Positions 30,301 through 42,300 of a DNA stretch of 64,000 nt are shown here, in pieces. The first letter of the stretch is position 1. Every line of letters starts with the position of its first letter. The translations under genes were made by a program, and so were the position numbers. The notes below the pieces were generated by a model. The model ran no database searches, had not been told where the DNA came from, and worked only from the letters and a program-made list of their open reading frames with translations. Where the stretch lies: NCBI GenBank assembly GCA_964630925.1, contig CAZVZK010000032.1, forward strand, positions 1-64,000, written 5' to 3'. Source of the stretch: RGDT01 sp964630925 (lineage in GTDB: Bacteria; Planctomycetota; Planctomycetia; Gemmatales; Gemmataceae).

Positions 30301-33300
30301 CGCGCCCGTGCTGGCCGCGATGACGTTGCCGGCGCCGGCGCCGAAGCCGCCGATGACGTTGGAGGCGGTGGCGACCTGGATGCCCTCGACGGCGTTGCCG
30401 CGCGCCGTCACCCCGTCGATGGCCAGGCCGATCCAGTTGCCCTGGATGAGGTTGGCGTCGGCGGCGACGGTCAGCTCGATGCCGTCCTCGCCGTTGCTGG
30501 CGATGATGTTCCGCGAGCGGACGAAGCCGTCCACGCTGCCGTCGGAGGCGTCGTCGCCGCCGATGATGTGGCCGGCGGTGGTAATGTCGATGCCGACGAA
30601 GTCGTTGCCCATCGCGGCCATGCCGTCGGCCGCGAGGCCGATCAGGTTGCCGAGGATGACCGTGCCCGTGGTCGTGCCGTTGCCGGACGCGGTGTCCGCG
30701 ATGATGACGCCGTGCCGGTTGCCGCTGATGACGTTGCCCGCGCCGGTGCCCGGGGTGTCCGTGAAGCCGCCGACCTCGGTGTTGGTCGCGCCGCCGGCGA
30801 TGTAGACGCCGGCCGAGCCGTTGCCGATGTCGGTGTCGCCGTCGTCGTCGGTGCCGATGTAGTTGCCGAGGATGGCGTTGCCGTCGGCGGAGTAGGCGCC
30901 CGGCGTGCCGCTCTCGTTGTTGACGTAGACGCCGTGCTGATTGTTGCCGGAGATGATGTTGCGGTCCGCCGCCGTGGTGCCGCCGACGGTGTTGTTCGAC
31001 GCGCGGCTGATGTCAACGCCGTAGACGGCGTTGCCCAGGTCGATCTCGCCGGTGGCGTCGGTGCCAATGTAGTTGCCGGCGACGACGTTCTCCTCCGCCG
31101 ACTGGCCGAGGGTGTTGACGGCGATGACGATGCCGGCGCGGGTGTTACCGGAGATGACGTTGTCGCGGACGGTGTTGCTCGACGCGTCGGAGATGTAGAC
31201 GCCGTCGTAGTTCCCGATGGCGCCGCCGCCGGAGATGTCGGTGCCGATGTAGTTGCCGGCCACCACGTTGCCCGTCGCCGCCGCGCCGCTGATGCTCACG
31301 CCGGCCCCGGTCCCGGTGTTGCCGCTGATCACGTTGCGTGCGCCGGCCTCGTTGCCGCCGACGAGGTTGTCGGCGTTGGTGAGGCTCACGCCGACGGTGT
31401 TGCCCAGGGCGCCGCCGTCGGCGTCGAGGCCGATGAGGTTGCCCTGGATGACGGTGTTGTACTGCCCGTCAATGGCGGGGTGGCTGCTGCCGTGCACGTA
31501 GATGCCGGTGATGTTGCCGGAGATGACGTTGCCCGCGCCGGCCACGACGCCGCCGATGATGGTGCCGGGGGCGCTGCCGACGTCGATGCCGGTGTTGTTG
31601 CCGCGGTCCAGGGTGCCGCCGCTGTCCGTGCCGATGTAGTTGCCCTGGATGACCGTGCCGTAGTCGCTGCCGGACGTGCTCAGGACGATGCCGGTCACGT
31701 TCCCCGAGATGACGTTGCGGGCTGAGGCCGTGGTGCCGCCGACGAGCGTGCCGTGGCCGCCGCTGAGGTGGATGCCGGTGCCGTTGCCGACGTCGGTGTC
31801 GCCGTCGGCGCCGAGGCCGATGATGTTGCCCTGGATGACCGTCCCGGAGCCGGCGTCGACGCGTACGGTGACGCCGTTGAGCGTGTTGCCGGAGATGACG
31901 TTGCCGGCGCCGGCGGCGGTGCCGCCCACGGTGGCGGAGGACCCGGACTCGATGCGGACGCCCTCGTTGTTGGCGATGGCGGCGGAGCCGGCGGCGTTGG
32001 TGCCGATGTAGTTGCCGGCGATGGTGGCCGTCGCGTTGGAGGACAGCAGCACGCCGTAGCCGTTGCCGGAGATGACGTTGCGCTCGTTGGCGTCCGCCGT
32101 GCCGTTGGCGTCGGTGCCGACGAGGACGCCGGCGGCGCTGCCGGTGATGTAGACGCCCGCGCCGCCGTTGGCGACGGCGGCGGTGCCGGCGGCGTTGGTG
32201 CCGATCCGGTTGCCGGCGATGACGACGCCCGTAGACAGCGAGCCGTTGACCTCGATGCCGTCGCCGTTGTTGCCGCTGATGACGTTGCCGGCGCCGGAGG
32301 CCCCGCCGCCGACGAGGGTGTTGACGCCGCCGTCGGCGATGATGATGCCGTTGGCGGCGTTGCCCCGGTCGAGCGTGCCGCCGGCATCCAGGCCGATCCA
32401 GTTGCCCTGGATCACCGTGTCCCGCGCGGCCGTCCCGGTGATGGAGATGCCGGAGGCGTTGTTGCCGGAGATGACGTTCCGCGCCCCGGTGGAGGTGCCG
32501 CCGATGACGTTTCGCGCGCCCGCGATGATGGAGATGCCGTGGCCGGCGGAGCCGTTGCCGATGGCCACGCTGCCGGCGGCGTCGAGGCCGACGATGTTGC
32601 CGGCGATGACGTTGTCCGACGAGTCGGAGCTGCTGATGCCGATGCCGTCGCTGAGATTGCCGGACACCACGTTGCCGGCGCCCGTGGCGGTGCCGCCGAT
32701 GGTGTTGTGGTGGGCGTTGCCGCTGATCGACACGCCGTGCAGGTTGGCGATGGCCGTGGAGCCGTCCGCGCCGAGGCCGACGTAGTTGCCGGAGACGGTG
32801 TTGCCTGTGGAGGCGGAGCCGAAGATCAAGACGCCGCTCGCCTCGTTGCCGGAGATGATGTTGCGGGCGGCGACGGACGTGCCGCCGACGGTGTTGTTGG
32901 CGGAGGCGTCGATGTAGACGCCGTCCCAGCCGTTGCCGAGGTCCGCCGTCCCGGCGGCGTTGGTGCCGATCTTGTTGCCGGCCACGGTGTTGCCGGAGGA
33001 GCCGGACAGGATGCCGACGCCGACGCGGGCGTTGCCGGAGATGACGTTGCCGGCGCCGGCGGCGGTGCCGCCGATGGTGTTGTTGTTGGACGAGGTGTTG
33101 AGCTGGATGCCGTACAGGGTGTTGCCGAGGGCGGCGGTGCCGGCGGCGTTGGTGCCGACGTAGTTGCCGAGGATCGTGGTATTCGTGGCGCTGGCGAGGT
33201 TGATGCCGACGGAGTCGTTGCCGGAGACGATGTTGCGGGCGGACGCGGACGTGCCGCCGATGGTGTTGCCGCTGCCGGCGACGTGGATGCCGTTGTCGGA

Positions 33301-36300
33301 GTTGCCGAGGTCGAAGGCGCCGGTGTAGTCGGTGCCGATCAGGTTGCCCTGGACGACGTTGTTGTTCGTGGTGAGGCGGATGCCGTACTGGGTGTTGCCG
33401 CTGATGACGTTGCCCGCGCCCGTGGCCGTGCCGCCGATGGTGATGGCGTTGGCGCCGGACTGGACGGTGATGCCGTCGCCGGCGTTGCCGCGGTCGAGGG
33501 TGCCGCCGGCGTCGGTGCCGATGTAGTTGCCGGCGATGGTGGCCGTGGTGCCGGTGCCGCTGACGAGGATGCCCTGGGCGGAGTTGCCGGAGACGACGTT
33601 GCGTTCGGCGGCGTCGTTGGAGCCGTCGGCGTTTGTGCCGATGCGGGTGTTGGTGGCGCCGGCGTCTACCTGGATGGCGGCGAGGGTGTTGCCGAGCGCG
33701 GTGGAGCCGTTGGGGGCGAGGCCGACCTTGTTGCCGATGAGGACGATGGCGTCGGTGCCGCTGCCGGTGACCCAGATGCCGCGTTGGGCGTTGCCGGAGG
33801 AGACGTTGTCGCGGACGGTGATGCGGCGCGCGCCGTCGCCGGCGGTGCCGCTCCAGTTGCCGACGTAGATGCCGGTGTGGGCGTTGCCGAGGGAGGCGGC
33901 GCCGGAGGCGTTGGTGCCGACGATGTTGTTGCCGATGAGGCCGTCGGTGGTCGTGGCGCCGCGGAAGAGGATGCCGCCCTGGTTGTTGCCGGCGATGACG
34001 TTGCCGGCGGCGGCGGACGTGCCGCCGACGGTGGCGTTGGGGGTGTTGGTGACGACGACGCCCCAGAAGGTGTTGCCGATCTTGGCGTTGGCGGCGGCGT
34101 TGAGGCCGATGGTGTTGCCGGCGATGGTGACGGTGCCGGCGCCGGTTACGTGGATGCCGTGCTGCAGGTTGCCGGAGATGAGGTTCCCTTCGGCGGCGTC
34201 GTTGGAGCCGTCGGCGTTGGTGCCGATGCGTGTGTTGCTGGCCGACGTGTCCACCACGACGCCGCCCTGGAGCGAGCCGCTGGCGGCGTTGCCGATGGCG
34301 GCGGATCCGGCGGCGTTGGTGCCGATGTAGTTGCCGGCGATGACCGTGTTGCTGGTGCCGGAGTCGGAGACACGCACGCCGGCCTGGCCGTTGCCGGAGA
34401 TGACGTTCCGCTCGGCGGTGTCGCTGGTGCCGTCGGCGTTGGTGCCGATGCGGGCGCCGGCCGTGCCCTGGTTGATCCACACGCCGTACCGGCCGTTGGC
34501 GATGGCGGCGGACCCGGCGGCGTTGGTGCCGATGTAGTTGCCGGCCACGATGAGGCGCGGCGCGCCGCCGACCCAGGTGGCGACGCCGTCGAAGGTGTTG
34601 CCGGAGATGACGTTGCCTTCGGCGGAGTCGGTGACGCCGTCGCCGTCGGTGCCGATGATCGTGTCGCTGGCGCCGTCCTGGGTGAGGATGCCGTGGTTGC
34701 TGTTGGCGATGGCGGCGGATCCGGCGGCGTTGGTGCCGATGTAATTGCCGGACACCCTGTTGCCGGCCGTGCCCGCGCCGATGATGAAGAGGCCGTTGGT
34801 GTTGTTGCCCGAGATGACGTTGCGGGCGGCCGCGGTGCCGCCGCCGATGAGGTTCCTGGTCGCCGCGGACTGGATGAGGATGCCTTCGTTGGTGTTGCCG
34901 CGGTCGAGGGTGCCGCCGGAATCGGTGCCGATGTAGTTGCCGGCGATGATGTTGCCGTCGGTGCCGGCATCCTGGAGGGCGATGCCGCGCAGGTTGCCCG
35001 AGATCACGTTGCGTTCGTCGGTGTCCCCCGACCCGTCGGCGTTGGTGCCGATGCGGTTGGCCGCCGACCCGGAGTGGAGCAGGATGCCGGCGTCGGCGTT
35101 GCCCAGGGAGGTGGAGCCGGCGGCGTTGACGCCGATGTAGTTCCCGGCCACCACGGTGCCGAAGGAGTTCTGGATGCGGACGCCGCGCACGGTGTTGCCG
35201 GAGATGACGTTGCGCTCGAGGGCGTCGCTGGTGCCGTTGCCGTCGGTGCCGATGCGGTTGCCGCGTGTGTCGAGGACGTAGATGCCTTCGGTGTTGCCCA
35301 GCGCGGCGGAGCCGGCGGCGTTGGTGCCGATGTAGTTGCCGGCGACGACGTTGTTGCGGGAGGGGGAGTAGTAGGCGGTGACGCCGATCGTGCCCGTGAG
35401 CTGGAGACCGTTGCCGGGCAGGGTGTTGTCGCCGACGACGCGCCAGCCGTTGGCGGCCGACACGGCGGAGGTGTTGGTGCCGGCCGCGACGGACAGCTCG
35501 AAGCCGGCGCCGCCGGGGCCCTGGAACCCGACCCACTCGAAGGTGTACGTGCCGGTGCTGAGGGAGGCCGTGCCGTAGGAGGCGGCGAAGGCCCGCCCGC
35601 CGTCGAAGGTCACGACGGTGGTCGTGACTCCGGTGGACGTGTTGGTCAGGCGCAGGCGTGTGCCGTCGTCGGTCGCGGCGGCGAAGGAGTAAGTGCCGGC
35701 CGTGTTGATCTGGAGCGTGCCCGTGGCGCGGAAGGCGTACTGCTCGCCGCCGCCACCCGGGATGATGTTGTCATACGCCCAGCTCGTCCCGAACAAGGAC
35801 GCGGGGTCGAACAGGTCCGCCTGGGCGATCTGCACCGTCGATGTGACGTCGCGCGGCAGGGCGCCGGCGATCATCTGGTCTGTCGTCGTCAGGTTCCCCA
35901 CCGAGTAACTCGTGCCGGAGAGGGTGACGCCGGCGCCGGAGTTGCCGGAGATGATGTTGCGCTCGGCGGCGTCGTTGGAGCCGTCGCCGTCGGTGCCGAT
36001 GACGGTGCCGCCGGAGCTGGTGACGTTGACGCCGCCGAGGCGGTTCCCGCGCGAGGCCGTGCCGGATGCGTCGGTGCCGATGTAGTTGCCGAAGATGTGG
36101 TTGTTGTGGCTGCTGGCGCCGACCTGGATGCCGTAGGTGCCGAAGCCCTGGATGTTCAGGCCGGTGATGGCCGTGTAGCCGGCGTTCAGTTGGAGGCCGG
36201 CGCCCGCCGTGACGTACCGGCCGTCGAGGATGACCTCGGGGCCGAACGGGTTGGTGTCGCCGCCGAAGGTGGTCTGCGTGCGGCCGTCGATGGTGACGTT

Positions 36301-39300
36301 GGGGCGGCTGATGGCGGGCAGGGCGGAGATCAGTTGGATGCGGTAGGCGTCGGGGGCGCTGTCGCCCCCGGTGAGCTGGCCGTCCACGTCCACGAAGCCG
36401 GGGTCGTTCGACGGGATGGCGAAGCTGATGGTGATGGGGACGGAGGGGGCGTTGTTGGCGTCGAGCAGGGCCTGGCGCAGCGAGCCGGCGCCGCTGTCGG
36501 CGGTGTTGGTCACCGTCAGCGTGAGGGACGCCGGGGGCGAGTCGAACAGCGGGGCGGTGGACGTGACCGTGGCCGGGACGGTCTGGGTGTCGGTGTTGGA
36601 GGTGCTGTGGTAGCCGTTGCCGGAGGAGTCGAGGGCGGAGCTGCCCGAGGTCTCGCCGAGGCGGTAGTAGGCGACGGGGCCGCCCGAGCCGGACGGCGGG
36701 GCCAGGACGGTGTCGCTGTAGTCGGCGTCGTCGCGGGCGTCGTACAGGGCGGCGGCGTCGGTGGCCGACAGGGCGCGGTTGTAGAAGGCGACCTCGTCGA
36801 TCAGGCCGCGGAAGCGGTAGCCGGCGTCGTTGGGCCAGCCGGAGATGCGGGCCTGGGTGGTGACGGAGCGGTTGGTGCTTGTGGTGCCGAACCGCTGGGT
36901 GAGGGTCTGCTCGACGCCGTCGATGTACAGCTTGTTCAGCGTGGCGTTGCCGTTGTTGAAGACGGCCGTGACGTGGGCCCAGCGGTTGGTGAGGCCGAGG
37001 GAGCTGATGCCATAGAGGTCGCCCTGGCCCGTGTTGAAGCCGAAGTTGCCGCCCTGGAGCCACAGGTCGTAGGTCTGGAAGCCGATCGGCATGACGCCGT
37101 CGGTGCCGTCCCAGTTCATCCAGAACGAGACGGTGTTGGCGGTGCCGGATGCGGTGTTGAGCTGGGGGATGTTGAGGGCGATCTGGCCGCCGCCGAAGAG
37201 GTGGGCCGTGTCGCCGTCCGTCGTGAGGGCGCCCGTGACGCCGCGCGTGAAGTGGTTGCCCGGGGACCGATACCCGTGGTTCGTGCCGGTCTGGTCGGCG
37301 GCGACGTCGCCGCTGCCCTCGTCGAAGCTCCAGTCGGACACCAGCCCCGCGACGGCCCCCAACTGCGCATCCATGTCCGCGATGACATCATCGGCCGACA
37401 GCGAAGCGTGGTAGAGGCGGACGTCGTCGAGCGCGCCCTGGAATTCGTGGTACAGGTAGCTGAAGCGGAGGTTGCCGCCTGTGTCGTGGATGTCGGAGCC
37501 GTTGTTCTGGTAGCTGACCTCGGAGACGAGGTTGCCGTTGACGTAGACGCGCATCTGGCCGTCGTCGGCGGAGGCGGTGGCGGCGAAGTGCGTCCACTCG
37601 CCGAGGGTGACGACGGGGGCGGTGAAGATGACGACCTCGCCGGCCCCGCCGGGCCCGGCCCTGTTAGACGGGGTGGAGGACAGGTAGAGCTCGCCGCCCG
37701 AGTGGAGCCACAGGCCGAACTCGCGGGTGTCGCCGTTGTTGTTGGGGCCCCAGTTGTCGGTGCCCTTGAAGAAGATGTTCTGCCACTCGCGCGGGTAGGC
37801 GTCGGCCCGGAACCAGCCGGTGACCGTCATGTTGCGATCGTCGTGCAGCGTGTCGCTGGCCGGGATGACGATGGAGTCGTTGAAGCCGTCCAGCTTGATC
37901 GCGGCCCTGTCGCCGTCCGTGATCCACGCCGGGCCGTCCGAGGTGACGAGGTTGAACAGGTTGGCGGTGCGGTCGTTGAGGGCCGTGGCGGCCCCGTCGA
38001 AGCGGTAGTAGGCGGCGAGGCCGGCCTCCGTCCCGTCGAGGAGGCGGTTGGCGTCGGCGACGATGGCGGAATCGCTGCGGGCCACGCTCCAGACGCGGAA
38101 CTCGTCGATCTCGCCGTTGAAGTAGGCGCCGCTGCCCAGGTGCTGGTCGGTGCCGACCCCGAGGCCGTAATGCACCGGCGTGCTGGACTCCCACGGCGCC
38201 TGGCGGTCGCCCGTGGAGGAGTTGACGGACTTCACGCCGTCGAGGAAGCCGTCCAGGGTGAGGGTGCTCTTGTTGTAACGCAGGACCGCGGTATGCCATT
38301 CGCCGAACGCGACGGTGCCGAGGCTGACGAACGGGAGGCTCCAGACGCGGGCCCGGACCTCGCCGGTGCTCAGCAGCTCGATCTGCGTGTCGCGCCAGCC
38401 GTTGCCGCCGTTGATGGCCGCGGCCCCCAGCTCGGCGACGATGACGCCGGCGGCGTTCGCCTTGAACGACACCTCCAGGGTGACGCTCTCGTCGGTGAAG
38501 GCGGAGCGCAGGTCGGGGGTGTAGAGGGCGTCGTTGATGCCGTCGAAGCGCAGGGCGTCGCCGCCCTCGGTGGCCGGGGTCGGCGAGGCCACGGCGTTGG
38601 CGGTCACGCCGAAGGACTGGGCGGCCGTGCCGAGCCCGGCGTTGTACTGTGCCAGGACCTCTGTCGAGGAGAGGGCGCGGCTGTAGAAGCCCACCTCATC
38701 GATCAGCCCATTCCAACCGAAGCCGGCCTGGACCGCGCTGCCGCTCGGCTCATTGCCGATCATCGTCGTCGTGGAGGAATTCGACGTGTTGAGGATCGTC
38801 CCCGTGGCCGAGACGGTCCCGACCGACACGCCGTTGACGTAGCCGGTAATGTTCGTGCCGTCGTAGGTGACGGCGATGTGGGACCAGGCATTGAGGGGGA
38901 GGGTGGCCGACTGGCCGGAGAAGGTGACGGTCCTGGTGCCGCCGCTGAGGCCCAGGTCGGCCTGGAGTAAGCCGTCTTTGACGCGCAGGGCGAAGCCGTG
39001 GGTTTCGGTGTGCGATAGGACGGTCAGGCCGAACTTGTTCCCGCTGTCGTGGCCGTGCGCCTTGGGGAGGACCCAGGCCTCCATCGTGAGGGCGGAGTAG
39101 GCGTCCTTGAGGGAGGTGTTGGCGAGCTGGACCGCGGACGTCCCGCCGTTGAAGCTGAACGCCTGGCCGACGCGCCCCGCGTCGTAGGTCGCGCCGTTGA
39201 TCAGGGTGCCGTTGTTCACCCCCTGCGTGTCGACGGCGCTGCCGTCGGCGAGCCACCGGCTGACGAGGCCGTCGGTGACGGGGGCGTTGCCGTCGTTGAC

Positions 39301-42300
39301 GCGCACGGTGAAGGTCTTGCCGTAGGCGCCGGTGGCGCCGAGGCTGTCGGCGCCGGCGGCGGCGATGGCCTGGACCTCGGCGGCGCCGAGGGCGCGGCCG
39401 TAGACGGCGGCCTCGTCGATGCGGCCCTTGAAGTGGCGTCCGGAGAAGACATCGTTCCAGCCGATCACCAGGGGGCTGCTGTTCTCGGACCGGCCGCCGG
39501 TGATCTCCGTGGTGCCTTCCAGGGTGCCGTTGACGTAGAGGCGGATCTGCCCGCCGGCCTCGTAGGTCGCGGCGACGTGATACCAAACGCCGGCCTGGAC
39601 GGCGGTGGTGGAGGAGACGGTCTGGCCGTCGGCGACGTAGAAGTGGAATCTGTCGTCGGTCTCGGCCTGGAAGTCGAGGTCGTTGGCGAGCTCCGACTTG
39701 GCCATGATGGACATGATGCGTCCGGCGGCGGACGGGAGCTGGTCGAAGTAGACCCAGGCGGAGTAGGTGGACGCGGCCGACAGGTCCAGGGCCGAGGCGT
39801 CATCCGCCACGACGTAGCCTGTGGACCCGTCGAGGCTGAAGGCCTGCCCGGACTTGCCGGCGGCGTAGGTCACGCCGCCGAAGGCGCTGGTGTCGATGTC
39901 GCCGGCCGAGTCGACGGTGTTGCCCTCGCCCCTCGACCAGCCGAGTGCGTCGGCGGGGGGCGGGGCCCAGGCGATGGCACCCGTGCTGGCGTCGATCGTG
40001 GCGCCGGCGGGGCCGGCGGTGAGGCTGTAGGTCAGTGTCTGGCCGGGCAGGTCGGGGTCGGCCGCGGTGGCGGCCGCGGAGAACGTGTCGCCGGGGAGGA
40101 TGGCCCGCGAGGCGATGGGCGTGAGGACCGGGGCGTGGTTGGCGGTGTCGGTGAGCTTGGTGACGAAGGCGTCCCAGTTGCCGGCGCTGGTGGCCTGCAT
40201 CGCGCCGGTGGTCGAGGGGAAGTTCGAGGAGGTGGTGAGGCCGCCGACGTAGGCCACGCCCGAGGAGTCGAGGGCGATGGCCTGCGCGCGGTCGTCGGCG
40301 GAGCCGCCGAGGAAGGTGGAGTAGAGCGCGCCGCTGCCGGCGGAGTTGAGCTTGGTGACGAAGCCGTCCCAGGTGGCGTTGGCGGCGTTGCCGAGCGACG
40401 CCAGGAAGGCGTTGGCGGTGGGGAAGTTGGACGACCTGGTCATGCCGACGACGTGGGCGTTGCCGGAGGCGTCCAGGGCGATGGCCTGGCCGTAGTCGTC
40501 GGCGGCGCCGCCGAGGTAGGTCGAGTAGACGAGTGCGGTGCCGGCGGTATTGAGTTTGGTGACGTAGGCGTCCCAGCTCCCGCCGGTGGTGGGCTGGTAG
40601 GGGTTGACGAGGGGGAAGTTGAAGTTGCCGCCGCCCCAGGTGAGGCCGGTGAGGTAGGCGTTGCCCGAGGAATCGACGGTGATGCCCTGGCCGTAGTCGT
40701 CGGAGGTGCCGCCGAGGTAGGTCGAGTAGGCGAGGGAGGAGGCGCCGCTCTGGGAGGCGTCGAGCTTGGTGACGAAGACGTCCCAGGTGCCGCCCTTGGT
40801 AGTCTTGTGGGCGCCCGTGGAGACGGGGTAGTTGGTGGAAGTGGTGTAGCCGGTGAGGTAGGCGTTGCCCGAGGAGTCGACGGCGATGGCGGCGCCGCGG
40901 TCGTCGCCGGAGCCGCCGAGGAAGGTCGAGTAGGTGAACGAGGTGCCGGCGGCGTTGACGCGGGTGGCGAACACGTCGCGGGTGCCGCCGCCGTGCGTCC
41001 TCTGGAATCCGCCGGTGGTGGTGAGGAAGCCGGAGGACTCCGTCATGCCCGTGACCCAGGCGTTGCCGGAGGAGTCCACGGCGATGATGCCGTTGTTGTA
41101 GCCGATGATGCCCGTGTTGTTCTCGTTGCCGGTGCCGCCCAGGTAGGTGGAGTAGGAGAGGGCGCCGGAGGAGTCGAGCTTGGTGATGAAGGCGTCGGTG
41201 CCGCCGCCGAGGGTGGTCTGTGCGGCGCCGCTGGTGGTGGTGAAGTTCGTGGAGGCGGTGTAGCCGGAGATGTAGACGTTGTTGGAGCTGTCGAGGGCGA
41301 GGGCGTGGGCGCGGTCGTCCCCCGAGCCGCCGAAGTAGGTCGAGTAAACGCGGGCGGTGCCGGCGGCGTTGAGCTTGGTGACGAAGGCGTCGGTGTTGGT
41401 GCCGTAGGTGCCCTGAGCGGGGCTGGTGGTGGGGAAGTTGGTGGACTGGGTGAGGCCGGCGATGTAGGTGGCGCCGGTGCTGTCCACGGCGATGCCGAAG
41501 CCCTGGTCGGCGGCGCTGCCGCCGAGGAAGGTGGAGGAGGTGAGGGTGGGGTCGATGACCAGCGCGTAATCGGCGTCGTAGGTGCCGACGGAGAAGCCCA
41601 CCAGCCCGTCTGCATCGATGACGTAGTGCCCATCGACGGAGTGGCGTACGCCGTCGATGTCCTGGTAGAGGACGGGCGCCTGGGCGACGATCCGCGTCCC
41701 GCCGGCCACGATGGCGAGGTCGCCCTGTCCGTCCACGCTCACGGAGTCGGCGCCGGTGAAGCGGAGGCGGATCTGGGAGGCGTCGGCGCCCGCGGCGACG
41801 AGGAAGTCGTACTGGAGCTGGGTGGGGTTGCCGTGGAACACCATGTCCACGCCGGAGTACAGGCCCTGGTACTCGACCGCGCCGTAGTTCGCGACGCCGG
41901 TGAGCCAGCCGGACGGGTCGGTGCCGAAAAGGTAGTTGCTGGTGCCTTCCTGGAGGTCGAGGCCGTGGAGCGTGACGGAGGATTGGGCGCCGACCATCTG
42001 CATGCGGACGGAGCCCGGGGTGGCGGGGCCGGCGCTGGGGAGGGAGAGGACGGCCTCATCGGAGGTCAGGAACAGGCCGTAGCCGTCGCCCCGCGCGAGG
42101 AAGCGGACTTGAGAATCGGTCTGGCCGAGGTTCTCCTCGAAGCTCAGGGGGAGCGAGGCGAGGGCGCCAGGCGCGGAGGTGGCTTGGGCCTCGGCGGTCC
42201 AGCGGGCCTCGGCGGTGAGGGACGAGGACAGGCCGGTGGCCTGGGCGTGGAAATTCGTGCCGGCGGCGACGACCCAGGAGGCCTGGATGCGTCCGTCCGC

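Noticed and set aside
28260..36100. Possible tandem DNA satellite
   Set aside because: Units differ in sequence and keep the reading frame and beta-helix residues, so it is a coding repeat.
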